NCBI GenBank assembly: GCA_907164885.2
Contig: OU015494.1
Span: forward strand, 1,642,768-1,706,767
From: Dolomedes plantarius
Lineage: Eukaryota > Arthropoda > Arachnida > Araneae > Dolomedidae
DNA length: 64,000 bases
Direction of reading: 5' to 3'
Shown: positions 1-12,597 of the stretch, piece after piece
How positions within the stretch are numbered: the stretch's first letter is position 1
Layout of the letters: each line of letters begins with the position of its first letter
The notes under the pieces: generated by a model
What the model saw: only the letters and a program-made list of their open reading frames with translations
The model's database searches: none
What the model was told of the DNA's origin: nothing
Position numbers and translations under genes: made by a program

Positions 1-3000
1 GGTCCATAACGATGTGCTGTTTTAAAACTTTCTTACTTGACTGAGCTGGAACAATGTATTTTTTCATAATCAGTATTTGATACAGCTCTCCTCACCGGCT
101 AACCAAAGAGTCAAGTACTAGATGCCTTTCAGCAGTTATTAAGAATGCAACTTACTGGGGTTTAGAAGTTCAAGCATGAAGTACAATGATGTGCTTTCTC
201 GAACTATCAAAGTGCACTTTGGAAAGCTTGTGCCTTCTCTAAAAGAGTATAGGTGGAAAAAACAATCCAAAATACTTTGCTTTATGAAGCGAAAGAAACT
301 TTTTGAAGCAGTTTCTATTGTTGTACGTACATGGTGGTTTTATCAGTTGTATTCATCATTTAAAATATGCTTTCTATTGGTTCACCATAGAAATTCATAT
401 ATCTTTATTTAAATATTTACAAACAATTGATAATTGACAATTTAACAATTTATATAAAGTAATATGATATGCTAATTAACTGCAATCCAAGGTCACTAAA
501 AATGAGCCAATGCCTACTTTATTTAATCTTAAATTAAAATGTTTTAAAAACACTTCAAATAGGTCAATTAGAATGATATATTAGGAATTATATGTTTATA
601 TAAACGAAAGATATTCTAATTTCCCATGTTTAGTAAACATCTGGAATTGTTTTCCTAATTTCTTACATTTGTTGTTAAAAAAAGGGTACTGCTTCAAATA
701 TAAAGTACCTACAGTAGAATTTGCATATCTATATGAGATAAGACGTACAATTTGGTAGTAGAAAGAACTGTATGTTTGTATAAGTGGCAGTCATACTTGT
801 TCATCAATTCCATGATTTCAGAGGCATTCAATTTTCGGAATTTTTCTATGCATTAAGTTTACATTTAACTGCATATACAACGAAACAGAAGGGAATTATT
901 TACGAAATAGAAAACGAAACAATTGTTCAAAATGCTTCTACAGACATACTATTAAACTTCCATTACTTATCGTGTCGAATTTTCTATAGAGAAAAAATAT
1001 TTTCCAGAGAAATGATTCGTGAAGCTTTTTTGTGAAAATGTATGTCATTTCGTATAAATGTATGAACTCTACTTGGAGCGTTTTTTCTTTTTCCCAGTCG
1101 ACAGGGAATGTTCAAAAAATGAGTCTTACAAGTCATGTAGTTACTTTTCAATGCTTTACTTTTTTGCTTGGAAAAGCAGCAAAATGTTTTTAAATTAAGA
1201 GACAGTAAATACTATGTGCCAATATAGGTCGTAAAAGATTAAAAAAATGGGCTACCGAGGAAGAAAAAACTTTTGAATCGGCAAAATTTCTGGATAAATA
1301 GAAAAATGTTTGGCCCAAACCAAACATAGAAAGAAAATTCTACAGTAAAGATCGAGATTCAGTTCAAGTGATGTCAAAGTTGATGTTTATTTGAATAGAA
1401 ATTTTGACGAAGAGATTTGTTCAGTATTCGAAACGGTAGCATTAGGCTTTTTAGTTCAGTATCAGCTGATATAAAACTTTTAGTGTCTCCGAATCCAGAA
1501 ACCGGAAAATGATTGCTTCTCCGGGACTTTTTTCTCGCAACAATTGGAAATCGGACAGAAATATAATGTCCCCTTTACTGAAGATTTCTTTTAGCGTCAC
1601 TGATGGGAGAATAAACGTTTTTAAATAAATAAATGAAATTATTTTTAGTGAGGCATTTATGTACTTCGATTCTCTCTGGACGACATTATATAAATATTTT
1701 TTTTCTAAAAGAGCCATGAAAAAAGAATAACTATTGGTTTGCGCTTTGAAATCAAATTATAATATAAATAACAAAGAAGAAAATGAAGACTGAATAAACG
1801 ATTAGCGTATAAGACGTCCACTATCTAAATGAAATGTAACACAAAGGCCACGAAAATGCGATATCGTTTAATTTGATCATATTTATTAACGTTATCTTCC
1901 ATGTCATCAAAGTATTTCACTACATTTTGGGAATACACAGACAACCGAAATAGTTTCAACACAGTCAACGAAATAGTTTCAACAGAAACTTTAAGTTTCT
2001 GTATTTAACCAGACTGGGACGTTACGTGAATACGATATGATTTTGCACAGAAAGAGGATGGAACTCGTACCTATGAGGTTGATTTTTCTAAGATATAGGT
2101 ATTACATAAATTATATAAAATATATTTTTTATTTATATTACATAATAATATTTCTGGATTATCGTATTTAAATATCCAAGTTATCACAATGATTAAAAAA
2201 AGGAGATAATGGTTTGAAAATTAAAATAAATGGGGCTTTCGAATAAAGTGAAAGAACATTAGAAAATAATCTTCAACTATCACAAAAGTTTGAACATGTA
2301 AAAGCTGTCTCCTAAGAACTCTGCTGTTGAAATGAAAACAAACATATTTAGAAATTACTTTTTATTAGCCTCTATTTCATGCATTAAAATGTAAGGGAAC
2401 ATTCAAGAACATATTTTTTTTGTATTCAAATATTTTGCCAAAAGATTCATGACACTACAAATATATATTTGTTTGTGTATGGTTCCTAAATTGACAAGTT
2501 CATTAATGAGTCTATTTACAAGGTCTGTTTAGCAGGATATGAAACATGAAGCAGATATTTCCTCAAAGTTTTTGACTTCAGTTTTTTCGTCGTATTGCTT
2601 TTCAACATGCCCAAAATCTACGGAACACAAAAATTCATAAAGTTACATGAGGGTACATGTAGACGGAGATTTTTCTAATAATTCACAGAAGAAATTAAGA
2701 CTGAAGAGGCCGACAAAACCGTTCAGTCAACCATGTACCTCTTAAAACTAAAAGATCCTTTTTACTCTAGACAAGAGAGAATTCTGATATACCTCAATAA
2801 ATTCTTGTCATTAATTGACATAAAGTTACAGAAAGTGAATACCACAATCAAACTGAAACTAATTATAACTTCATAAAACTGATGAACAATTAGTTTTGAA
2901 ATTTTTTAAGAGACAAGATTTAAATATATTCGCACATGAAAGCTTCAATTAATTTAATATGTAGACAAACAAACACGCACGCATACACCATTCTGAACCA

Positions 3001-3355
3001 AAATGTTGGGAAAGACATTTTCCTTCTAAATTGAAAAAGAAGTAGACAGATTCATAGAGAGATACACAATTAAATCTGAGATATGAATCAATTAAATATC
3101 TCTTCCGGGCTTTTAAATTCCACAATCGTTTTAAACAATAAAGTTATCGCAAATGAAATATATCAAATCCTAGAAAAAAATTAAATACATGTCATGCATA
3201 AGTTTTTTCCAGTTTCATAAATAACGCCGTTTTGAATCCTCATTTTTTCTGACAGAATCGAAATATTTTTAACAAAAGTCACCACTAAATTTACTTTTTA
3301 AATATTGTGGCTCAAAATTTTTTGTAATTTGAACGACGTGAATCTGAATTGCAGG
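1..3355. other. AT-rich DNA without a recognisable gene
   Basis: Both strands were read. The open frames here (for example near 180-410, 784-1035 and 1451-1717 on the minus strand) are short, of low complexity and match no family I recognise. There are no convincing splice sites around them and no terminal repeats. I see nothing functional that I can support. Confidence 0.6.
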
Positions 3356-3363
3356 CATGCTCA

Positions 3364-3826
3364 CTGGCCCTGATTTTCCATTAGGCCCGGGCCTAGGGGC
3401 CCCGAATGTGGGCCCCCCCAAAAAAATTTTTTATTTTAAAAGAAAAAAAAGAAAAAATTCTCGATTCAAAATTTTTTATATATATCCTTTAAAATTTGAT
3501 TGATTGGTTCATCATATATGAATAGTTATATATGTAGTTCATCATATGTACATGTTATAGTGTATATAAGGGATTAATAAGTTTTTCTGGTTGCATTGTA
3601 TTGATGTTTTCATGATGAAGTTAATATGCTGTATTGCTTTTTGTTATTTGATGATGTTCTAGGCTTCTACGCTTCAAATAGCCAATCCTTGGTAAAATGG
3701 TACTTTCCCAATGATTCATGATTATTTTTTTGTGTGTCAATTTTGGAAATTTAACGCCCACATCAGTGTTAGGGCGCCCCATCCCGAGTTGGGGCTATAG
3801 TCAAGAAATTTCTAAATCGGGCCTTG
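3364..3826. mobile_element. Non-autonomous hAT-type MITE with 8-bp target duplication
   Basis: A 463-bp block opens with CTGGCCCTGATTT and closes with AAATCGGGCCTTG, imperfect terminal inverted repeats matching at about 10 of 13 positions. It is flanked by an exact 8-bp duplication, CATGCTCA, at 3356-3363 and 3827-3834. An 8-bp duplication is the mark of hAT transposition. The ends are GC-rich (CCCGGGCCTAGGGGCCCC near 3391) and the core is AT-rich and non-coding. No transposase is present, so movement would depend on a transposase supplied elsewhere. Confidence 0.75.
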
Positions 3827-3834
3827 CATGCTCA

Positions 3835-4900
3835 TTATCTTCATGCTGTTACTAATACAAGATATCGAAACCACCAGTATGACCCTCGAAAAGGAAATTT
3901 TGAATTTGAAATAGAATAAAATAAGACTTCAGTTGTTGACGCTATTGTCAGTTAAACATGGGTCAGACACTTGCTATTACCCACAATTCACACGAACTTC
4001 CTCCAATGCCTTCTGAATATAACATAGTACATATCAGAAAATTTAAAGCTTCAGTTGCATTTTATTTCATTAAATGAATTGAAAATTTCAATATGAAGGG
4101 TTAGTTTCTATTTATATAATTCAGCCGAGACTAATTTGCTGACACCCTTTACTCAATATTAATTGAAAACCAAAAAGGTAATATCGTACTGAAACTGAAC
4201 ATTTGAATGTGTAAAATATTACGGGAGATATACAGAGTTACTAAAAGAACAACACTTAAATTATATTTAATCTTTAAATATCCACCGGTTTAAAATTTTT
4301 ACAACTGAAGACGATTATATTCATACTTAAAAATTTGCTTAAGTAACTTTAAGCCAAATTTTTAAGATATGATTAATTATGATTTCAATAAATATTTATA
4401 TGCCTTTTTGATATTTCTAATAATTCTTAACTTCAAAAATACTTATAAAAAGTGAATAACTGTATTTTATTTGCTGTAAAAGGGAAAATATGAATTGTAT
4501 AATATTTTAAATAGGGACAGTTATAGGTTCCTTATTATTATCATGTTAAATAAAAGAGAATAAAACTCGCTTTCTTCAATATGTAAAATTCATGTTTAGC
4601 TAACCACCCTTTAGAAAATAATGATTGTACTTAATTTAAAATTCTTTGATGCTGAAACCCTATTTTAGTAGAACAGAGTTTCGAATAAAACAAGAGAGGA
4701 AATTGCAAGTGGGAAGTCAAATATTTTTATCGATTATGAAAAAAAAAATTCTAAAATGTTTTGCACCAAGAAAGATGCAGAAATGCAGTATGAGTATGAT
4801 TTAAAAGTATAAGTGTCAGGGTAACAACAATATGAAGTTTAACTTTGATTGTGGATTCATTTAACGTACCACATTTTCAACTCTAATTGGTAGACAAAAT
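3835..4900. other. AT-rich spacer, nothing seen
   Basis: Very AT-rich sequence with short homopolymer runs and no open frame, RNA gene or repeat boundary that I can support. It ends where the LINE fragment begins. Confidence 0.5.
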
Positions 4901-4908
4901 AAAGGAAA

Positions 4909-5500
4909 TTGTTACTGCTTGGAAAAAACACCACTGTCCATCTGCTTGAGAGGGGTTGCCCTCAAGGCTCAGTTTCTGGACCTGCGATTTGGAATTTTAT
5001 TATTAACGATCTCCTCATAAAACTTAATAAACTTGCCTGTTGTGATACTATTGCTTTTGCGGATGACCTCCTATTTTGTTCCAGGGTAGGGATCTTTCCT
5101 GCGACTTTCCTTTGTGCTCAAGAGACCTTGAACCTTGCTACCGAATGGTCAAAAGCTTTTTAAATTGAAATTTAACTCTGCTAAAGCCAAACTCATGTTT
5201 ATTGAAAAACGCAATGTTCTTTATGACGACTTCCAGCTGTTTCTCGACGGAAACTCCCTGGCTGTGGTAGGGCAATTTAAAATATCTTGGGGTTCTTTGA
5301 CTGCAAATTTTCTTGGAAAAAACAGCAATCTTACATTCAGAGAAGTGTGACAAATTGCAACGTGGTTTATGTCGCATGAACGTAATGCGTACGGCATCAG
5401 GTTTGATGTCCGTTCGCTTATTTATAGCAAAGCATTGAACCTTTTATTTTTGTACGGGTCTAGAAGCTTGGGGTATGGCGCTAACGAAGAAGATTAATTG
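4909..5500 (+). pseudogene. Reverse transcriptase remnant of the LINE
   Basis: The first frame (4909-5163) contains RGCPQGSVSGP, the conserved block ahead of the catalytic box, then FADDLL, which holds the two aspartates that bind metal in the RT active site. The thumb region continues in another frame from about 5163 (AKLMFIEK, then LDGNSLAVVGQFK), so at least one frameshift lies near 5160 and more follow. A later segment around 5440-5560 still reads like the RT-RNase H connector (LEAWGMALTKK). The region before the PQG block is missing. The protein would have copied LINE RNA at the insertion site; this copy cannot. Confidence 0.7.
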
Positions 5501-5764
5501 TAAATATCTCCGACGCATCAAAGGCTTATTCTCTTGCGAGTCATATGTGGATATCGCACCTTAAGCTATGAATCTGTTTATGCAATTCTGGTTTTCCTCC
5601 GATCGACACTGCCATTCTTCATAATATCGCCTTTAGAGAAAATTTCTATACTTCTTCTACTTCTCTGGTTACGATTATGTTTTGACGCCATCTGATCTTC
5701 CTCATCCCTCGGAGAGAAAGGCTATCAATGTTATTAATTATTGCAACAAAAATGCAGGTGATTC

Positions 5765-6520
5765 CCTGTTACTTGCTTTACTGATGGCAGTATATTGAGG
5801 CAAGGTTGGTTTCGATTTTGTTGCCTTCAAGAATGCATTGAATCGAGCTTTTCAATTTAGAATTCCGAGATGACTGCACTGTTTTTATAGCTGAACTATA
5901 TGTTTAAAACTTGCCATTAAATGGATCATGGATCGAGATAGTGCTGCAAAGATTATCTCATTGTACCGATTCACTTTCATCCTTGGAGACCTTAAAATAT
6001 ATTTCTTTGCCAATAGCATTATCGTCGAAATTCAAAGGCAACTCAAAACCCATGAAAGTAAAAACGTCTCTGTTTTCTTTGCTTTTGTTCGTGGGCATAC
6101 AGGTATCTTTGGTAACGAGCGAGCCGACTTCCTTGCCAAGTCCACCCCAAGGTGTAAATTGACATTAGTGTCAATATTCACAAATCTTTTTTTAAGAATG
6201 TCATGTTTGAGAGTATGGTGGAGTCATGGAACCAAGAATACGTCAGCTCAAATAATGGTAGTTTAACCAAGAAATTTTTCCCGTCATTAGAATGAGACTC
6301 TCATGCCATCACTTCTTTGCAAACTACAAATTGAATCAGTTCCGCACAGGACACGTACATTTTAAGAGTATTTGAGTAGATTCAAATTGTGTTCGGCGAC
6401 CCCCTGTGACTGCCAGCGTTGGTGGCGAGGAAAATGCTGAACATGTTCTGTTTTTTGTGTTCGAAGTACCGCAGGGAAGAAATATTTTTAAATTGGCTCT
6501 TAAGGACTTAAATATTAACT
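5765..6520 (+). pseudogene. RNase H domain and C-terminal remnant of the LINE
   Basis: FTDGS near 5775 is the first catalytic aspartate block of RNase H. After an interruption the domain continues around 5910-6150 with ANSIIVEIQ and then GHTGIFGNERADFLAKS, the classic C-terminal motif with catalytic H and D. Downstream, about 6400-6480, EENAEHVLFFVFEVPQ resembles the Cys/His-rich tail seen after RNase H in these LINEs, with its cysteines lost. Two overlapping frames (5911-6162 and 5928-6266) each carry part of the domain, which shows at least one indel. Inactive. Confidence 0.7.
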
Positions 6521-6780
6521 GGGCTCCCAATTTCTTTCTTCTCGTTTCTGGGAAGTGTGCTTTCGGCTTATTTTGTAAATTTATTGTATATATTTGTAAT
6601 TCTTCTTAGTTTATTTTTATTTGTTTTGTTTTGTCTGTTTCTTCTGTTTTCTTAGTGTGTTATACTTACCTCTGTAAGTCCCGTGTGATACTTTGTGTAC
6701 AAGGGAATTTTATGTGTATTTTTTAATTAAAAAATAAAATAAAAATAAAGAAAACAGTAAGAAGGCGAATAATTTCAACT

Positions 6781-6823
6781 CAGTGCTGCTGTTTGGCCAT
6801 GAGAAGGCCAAACAGCAGCACTG
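6781..6823. repeat. Perfect 18-bp hairpin with 7-nt loop
   Basis: CAGTGCTGCTGTTTGGCC at 6781-6798, loop ATGAGAA, then its exact reverse complement at 6806-6823. It lies about 25 bases beyond the A-rich tail of the LINE. Confidence 0.85.
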
Positions 6824-7716
6824 CTTATTGCCATTGAAGCCTTCTTAAGATATAGATGATTTGTTGCTTTCAAATGCCTTTGGGATAGCGTATATCTGAT
6901 TCGTTAGTTTGAGTTATTAAACCACTTATAATTCCAATTTACTTCTTTAATCAACACAAAAACATATAAACACATTTTATTACACCATGTATTAGCTTGT
7001 GTGTACTGATAAGGGAAGTTTACAATAACACCGATATTCCACATCGATTTATCCTTCTTTTAGATATCTTATGTTTAACATACTTAAATTACATCAGTAT
7101 GTTTCTAAAGTTAGGATTTTCCACGTTGTTTTACATGGAACAGCTAGGGTCTGATTAAAAGCATGGAATAAATTACAGAAAGATATATGGATTCCACCTT
7201 TATCCTAGAGAAAATGCAGTTTCAGTGGTAGATGGAACATTCTGCAGTTTTAGAATAAGATCGTAGACATCATTAAACCTACGATATATAAACATACTTT
7301 TCTATCATAATGGTTTATCCATGGGTGTATTTTCAACTAAATCAACTATTCACATTACTCCCCGTTTGAAAATCTGAGGGATGAGGTTATTAAATTACAT
7401 CTTACTCCTTAATCAGTGCTGTCATAGGACTTCATCTGTCCATATTACTATTCGTGAGAAAGCGCATAGCATCTTAGGGATTCCGTACCTATAAAATGCT
7501 TGCAGTTCTGACGTCCATTATACGCCCAAAGCTCTTTAAGTCGAGAACTGCAAAACAGGTATCGTAGAGCCCTTTTAAACAGAATTCTGGAATTGATAAG
7601 TCTCTTTTTAGTTAAATTCTTGTAAAAACTAGACCATAGAACCATTTTGTCATAAAAATTAACAAAAGAAATTTAAAGAGCTATTCTGTGGTAGCTTCTT
7701 AAACATTTTCTTTGGG
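6824..7716. other. Spacer without recognisable genes
   Basis: AT-rich unique-looking sequence. The minus-strand frame 7448-7645 has no family resemblance. Nothing supported. Confidence 0.5.
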
Positions 7717-8040
7717 CCGCCCACATGGTATAGTGGTTCAATGGGCTTAGTTTCAAATCCCTGATAAAGATTGGTCGTTGAATCCTCAACGGGAACAATG
7801 CTGGCTCACCCAAATGGTGCTCCCACAATAAAGTGTTACTTTGTTATTCATCACTTCGTGGTGAATAAGAAAAGACGAATGTCTCCCGATAAGTGACTCT
7901 GCATTAGGAATGCCAAACATTTCTTCTGAAGCGAAGTTTCAAGTCAACTCCGAACATATAGACTTCTGAGCTTCATTGTTCTGCCTTGAAACAGGGCGGC
8001 ATGTCCTGGGATCGTTTAGGTTTGTTATGAGGGGTACCAG
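7717..8040 (+). mobile_element. tRNA-derived SINE-like element
   Basis: Begins with a tRNA-like head: CACATGGTATAGTGGTTCAA resembles the pol III A box (TGGYNNAGTGG) and GGTCGTTGAATCC, about 40 bases later, resembles the B box. The tRNA cloverleaf is not intact, so this is not a tRNA gene. A non-tRNA body follows, with a small inverted repeat GGGGTACCAGAGATACCCC near 8030. No clear flanking duplication was found, so the 3' limit is approximate. A similar head occurs at 19146. Confidence 0.5.
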
Positions 8041-9939
8041 AGATACCCCTTTGCGTTGTGTAAAATTAGGGAGGTGAACTCCAAAGGGAACTATGCGTTT
8101 ATAAATAAAAATAACAACATTTATTATACAATAATTTACAAGGAAAGATCAGTTTTACATATTATATTTAAGATCTTGGCTAGACATATTTTAACAGAAT
8201 TAGGCATACTTCATCCGCTTCCTGCGGCAGAACCATTACGGGTCGAGTGCAATAAAGTCATATTTCTCGTAATTTCTCAAAAGGCATGAGCACTATTTAA
8301 ACGGGAAGAAATTGCCAACCTGGGGAGCTTTGATGAAACAGCAGGGCAAGGCATGGAGTCGTAGGGCACTTATATCGGAGGAGGCTTTAGGTATCGGGCT
8401 AAAAATCATGTGGCCCTTCACTGGCGGAGGCAGCAGATTCGGCGCTGGTTGTTGAACACAGACATCTCGCCATTTTAAGGGGGCATCTTTTCTTCCCAGT
8501 CTTTCTTCGCAGCTCGCTACCTCAAATCTCTCTCTCTCTCTCTCTCTCTCCTCCGATCGTCGTTTTTCTCCCACACTCGGGGCTCATTTCCCCCCCCCCC
8601 ATTTGGATTATGACTCCTCCCCAGGTCAGTTATTCACGTAAATTTATTGCCTCTTGGAGTTTTTTATTCGAGGACAGGATGCTCCGACATCCCCACGGTT
8701 GACCCACGTGTTACTCTAATTTCCAAGATAATTGGATGTCCGTTGAATTTCCTGGAATTTCTTTCACCCGTCCTGAGGAATTCAGGGGGTGCTATTTTTC
8801 TTGGAAAATTGGTGCAGTTCCCCCTTTTTCCAATATGGCCGTTTTATGCCCCGTAATCGTGTTAGAAAAACAAAATGGCGATGACGTTGGAAGGAGTTCA
8901 AAATGTCCAAATTGTGGATCCTTCACAACAATCACTCCCCCCCTTTCTAGGTGTGCAGGCATGCCACAGTCTGTAGGGCTTGAACAACGGATTGACTCCA
9001 TTCGCTTCAGCAAAAGAGACTCCAACTGCACAAAAGTCATACTGGCAGTAAAAAAAAATCATGAATGACATCACATGTAAAGTTCAGGAGGTCAAAATCT
9101 CCCCTTATAGTGCTGCAAGTTTTGCTGATTTAAAAAAAAATAAAAATTTATAAAGTTTTCTTTAAGCTTAAGCTTACATTAACTCTGACTAACATTAACT
9201 AACATCATAGAAAATGGTATGCATACCCTGTAATACAAATAATAACAAAATAGTGGCTCGATCATCACATGTGATCGGAGATGAAAATGTAAAGAAAAGG
9301 TTATCTTACAGAAATAGAAATCTCTACGCTAAAATCGTACAGCGAAGACGAAATTTTCAAAAACATTGGCCAATGTGCATAATCGCCATTATGTGTTTAA
9401 CTCGCGGAAAGAGCAAAATGTTCTCTTTTCCTTCCGCTGCCATTTGTGTGTAACATATAATATGCTATCCATGCATTCAATAATAATAATACTACTAATA
9501 ATAATAATAATAATAAAACACAATAATAAAACACAATACACGCTAATCTTTTAATAATAATATTTTTAAAAAATTTTTCATTTTTTTTATTTATATATTT
9601 ATTCATTCCCCAACGAAACTGACCAAATTTTGCTCTATCATCAGATTTGTACACTGAAACATCGTCAAATTGAATTTAAACTATGCGCTCAAATGAACCC
9701 ACGACAAAATTCTAAAGTCTGCTAAGTTTTAAAAAAATTATATAGATATCTCATAGCACTATAACAGAAGACGAAGAGTTAAGAAAGAGAGAAAAAAAAA
9801 CTTATTTTTGCCAAGATAAAACTTAACCGAATGGAGAAAAAATTTACTTGTTACAAGTCGGTTTTCAGAAGCCCATCGTTAATACAATATAGTTGAACAG
9901 ATTATATGTGAAAAAACGAGTGAGTTCGTCAAACTGAAC
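8041..9939. other. Non-coding stretch with microsatellites
   Basis: Contains a GC-richer patch (about 8290-9070) with a (TC)12 tract at 8527-8550, a poly-C run near 8591, and a TAA/AAT trinucleotide repeat around 9479-9516. Several overlapping short frames on both strands look like chance. No transposon ends were recognised. Confidence 0.5.
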
Positions 9940-10139
9940 CTATCCATGTACGCAGCCACTTTTTTGAGAATGGCCAGTTCCCAAAACGGTCTTTCCGTGA
10001 CTCCAACACACGAGGCGGGAGAAAAAAAATTGTAGTTTAGGTTTTTGGGTTCGCTGTCGAAGAAAATATCTAGTTTGAATAAAAGGCGTTTTTGACTGAT
10101 GGGTTGCCCCCCGAAGATTAGATGGTTTGCGAGACCGTC

Positions 10140-11004
10140 TGCTCATTGTTCTGATTCTTCTTTGGCGGAACTTTAGCGACCTGTCCCTGTGTCAACTGCG
10201 TGGCGGAGCATAACGCAGCTGTTCAGCATCCTCTCTTCACGTCGTCTCCAGACTCGAATGCGACCATCGTGGTGTTGCAGACAGAAGCGTGACTCGTCAG
10301 TAAAGACAATTTCATTCCATTCTGCCGTCCACATCCTTCTGTCATCGCACCATTGGCGGCAGAGACATCTGTGGTTCTGCGTCAAGGGTAGACAAAGCAA
10401 TGGACGTCTTGCGGACAGACCACTCTGCTGTAAACGGCGTCGAATGGTACGCGCAGACACTGGATGATGCGTTACAGACTGCATGTGCTGTGCTATGGTT
10501 CGTGATGTGACTGAGCGATCCGTCACTGCCATGCGCACAATTTGCCTGTCATCACGTGAAGTGGTGCGCAGAGGTGGATGCGATCGAACACGCCGGTACG
10601 TCGTACCCTCCTGCATCCAACGATCACATATCCGCATTACAGTTGTTTGGTTTAGTCGAACACGACTACCGATTTCCCTGAAAGATAATCCACAATCTCG
10701 GTAGGCCACTATCCTTCCTCTGTCGAACTGGAATACTTGATCAAAAGATGATCGTTGTTTTCGACGAGGTATAATTGATCGTTTTTTTAAAAAAAACTAC
10801 AAGAAAAATACAATTGCCGAAGTTGAAGTCGACGAAATCTCCAAGCCTTAAATAGCGCTTTGAAGTGGCGCCACAGGCGCGCGTGATGTGCGTCTGCGCT
10901 GAAATTCTAATCATTTGCATATCTCACCTCCTCTAATGCATGTTGTAAATTTCATGTTATTTGCATGTTTCCTTCAGGGTGTTGCATTTACAGTGGCCAG
11001 CAGC
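10140..11004 (-). mobile_element. 3'-deleted Tc1-like transposon
   Basis: The 5' end (right side) runs from about 11004 with the block CACTGTAAATGCAACACC just inside, then an untranslated leader, then the transposase frame reading left. The frame is lost after the first catalytic block at about 10173, and the 3' terminal repeat was not found, so the element is cut internally. Its right end abuts a run of TA repeats, which the DUF4817-type element at 11018 has entered. Confidence 0.7.
10173..10775 (-). pseudogene. Tc1-family transposase, N-terminal two thirds
   Basis: DNA-binding half plus the start of the DDE catalytic domain of a Tc1 transposase. Homology begins at about 10775 with PRRKQRSSFDQVFQFDRG, but the codon at the expected start is ATA rather than ATG, so the first usable start is a GTG further in. 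Two helix-turn-helix segments follow (LSFREIGSRVRLNQTTVMRI and the ARTIRRRLQQ block). FTDESRF carries the first catalytic aspartate. The protein then runs out at a stop near 10173; the second D and the E are absent. The family cuts and pastes DNA at TA dinucleotides; this copy is dead. Confidence 0.85.
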
Positions 11005-11017
11005 GTATATATATATA

Positions 11018-12595
11018 CCGGGTGATCCAAAAGTCAGGACGAACTTTAAAAATGAATAATTCGAAAACGAATAAAGAAAAAAAGATGCGGTTTGCACCAA
11101 ACGGATGGAAAAGAAGACGGGTTTTGTGTGGCAACTAAAAAAATAGTTCTGTTGGCGACCAACAGATGGCGTTGTCGGATTTCTGATGTAGGATTATGCA
11201 AAGCAACAAACAATATAAAAGGAACAACTGCAACAGGTAATGGTAGTCGAAGCTTCTATGAATCTAAATGCTGTCCATAGTTGAGAAAGCCCTCTTAGTT
11301 AAACTGTATTATAAGAATTTGGAAAGTGCCATTGCGATATTGCGAGCATATCGCTACATGAAGGGTATGCGAGATAGCAAAGGACCAATAAAGTCTTCTG
11401 CATTGAACAAAATGATGAAGAAATTTGAAGCTGCAGGTTCTTTGGCGTCACGTCCAAGAAGTGGACGCCCCTCATGACAGTGGAGCAGACGGTTCAATCC
11501 ATGTCGGCGGTTTCTGCACATGGGGAGTGCGTGCTCGAGAAGTTTCGAGACAGACAGGAGTGTCGTACGTAAGTGTCTGGAGAGCACTGCGAATAACCCT
11601 GAAACGGTATCCCTACAAGTTGCAACATAACCAAGAACTGAAACCTCTTGACTTCGACTCTCGCCAAGATTTTGCGAATTTGGTATTCAATAAGATATTG
11701 CGAAGAGCAGCACGAACGGCTTCACAATGTGCTTTGGACAGATGAAGCGCATTTCACACTCTCTGGCGCTGTTAACACCCACAATTGTCGAGTGTGAACC
11801 ACAGAAAATCCACATGCATTTGTTGAGGTACCCTTGCCACAGCCTAAAGTGACAGTCTGGTGTGGCTGCACTGATTATTTCATAATTGGTCCATTTTTTT
11901 CCGAGGAAGTCACAAAGACGGGTTTCAAAACAGTTTCTGTCACTGGTCAGCGATATGCAGCACTGTTACAGAACAACATTAATCCTGAACTGCAAGCGAG
12001 ACAGGCACTCCAAACAGTCCCCTTTATGCAAGATGGAGCACCACCTCATATTGCTCTGCCTGTGCAACGCCTTCTACGCTCAACATTTGGAGAGGATCGC
12101 ATTATCAGTCAATGCTTTAATCACGCATGGCCTGCAAGATCTCCCAATCTGACACCCTGTTACTTTTGGCTGTGGGGATTCTTGAAGTCAAAAGTGTACC
12201 GCGACCAACCGACATCACTAGCAGCACTGAAAGATGCCATCCGCCAAAATGTGTCTGCCATAACGCAAGAAATGCTACTCAATGCTGTGAACGGTGTGGT
12301 GACTCGTCTCACAGCGGTACTTCTGAATGATGGACAACACATTGAACATTTACTGTAATTAACTGTAATTAAGCTGACTTGTAACGTGTAAACATTTTTT
12401 CACTTGTAAATCATCTTTTCGTGAAATAAAAAACTATAGCGCCATCTGTTGGTCGCCAACAGAACTATTTTTTTTTTTCGTTGCCACACAAAACTCGGCT
12501 TCTTTTCCATCTGTTTGGTGCAAACCGCATCTTTTTATCTTTATTCGTTTTCGAATTATTCATTTTTAAAGTTCGTCCTGACTTTTGGATCACCC

Positions 12596-12597
<2 letters not shown>
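11018..12597 (+). mobile_element. Complete long-TIR transposon of the Tc1/mariner superfamily (DUF4817 type)
   Basis: A 1580-bp element with terminal inverted repeats of about 155 bp (11018-11171 and 12440-12597). The tips are CCGGGTGATCC and GGATCACCCGG, bounded on both sides by TA. The inverted repeats carry small indels relative to each other. One transposase gene lies between them in plus orientation. The element sits inside a TA microsatellite: about 6 units to its left and about 31 to its right. Confidence 0.85.
11268..12358 (+). pseudogene. DUF4817-type transposase with broken frame and mutated active site
   Basis: The N-terminal helix-turn-helix (11268-11477, VEKALLVKLYYKN...RPRSGRPS) matches the DUF4817 DNA-binding domain as I know it. 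A frameshift near 11477 moves to the next segment (11425-11745), and a second break near 11745 precedes the C-terminal frame (11834-12358). The catalytic blocks can be followed: TDEAHF at about 11738 (first D), MQDGAPPH at about 12028 (second D), then SPNLTPCYFWLWG at about 12140, where the third catalytic aspartate is tyrosine and the nearby conserved D is N. The C-terminus (DGQHIEHLL) looks natural. Two breaks plus loss of the third D mean no activity. Confidence 0.85.

Larger units (their letters stand above)
4905..6755 (+). mobile_element. 5'-truncated LINE of the I/R1 type (RT plus RNase H)
   Basis: Decayed non-LTR retrotransposon in plus orientation. In order it holds the second half of a reverse transcriptase, an RNase H domain, a Cys/His-type remnant and a 3' tail of A-rich repeats (about 6720-6755). 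The 5' part of the ORF, including any endonuclease, is absent, which is normal for LINE insertions truncated at the 5' side. Several frameshifts and stops break the frame. A downstream RNase H domain is typical of the I/R1 group of arthropod LINEs; finer placement needs a tree. Confidence 0.75.

Noticed and set aside
5138..5377. Minus-strand open frame across the LINE
   Set aside because: Shadow of the reverse transcriptase on the plus strand.
7717..7795. Possible tRNA gene
   Set aside because: A and B boxes are present but the acceptor and anticodon stems do not form; a non-tRNA body follows, so it is a SINE head. The same applies at 19146.
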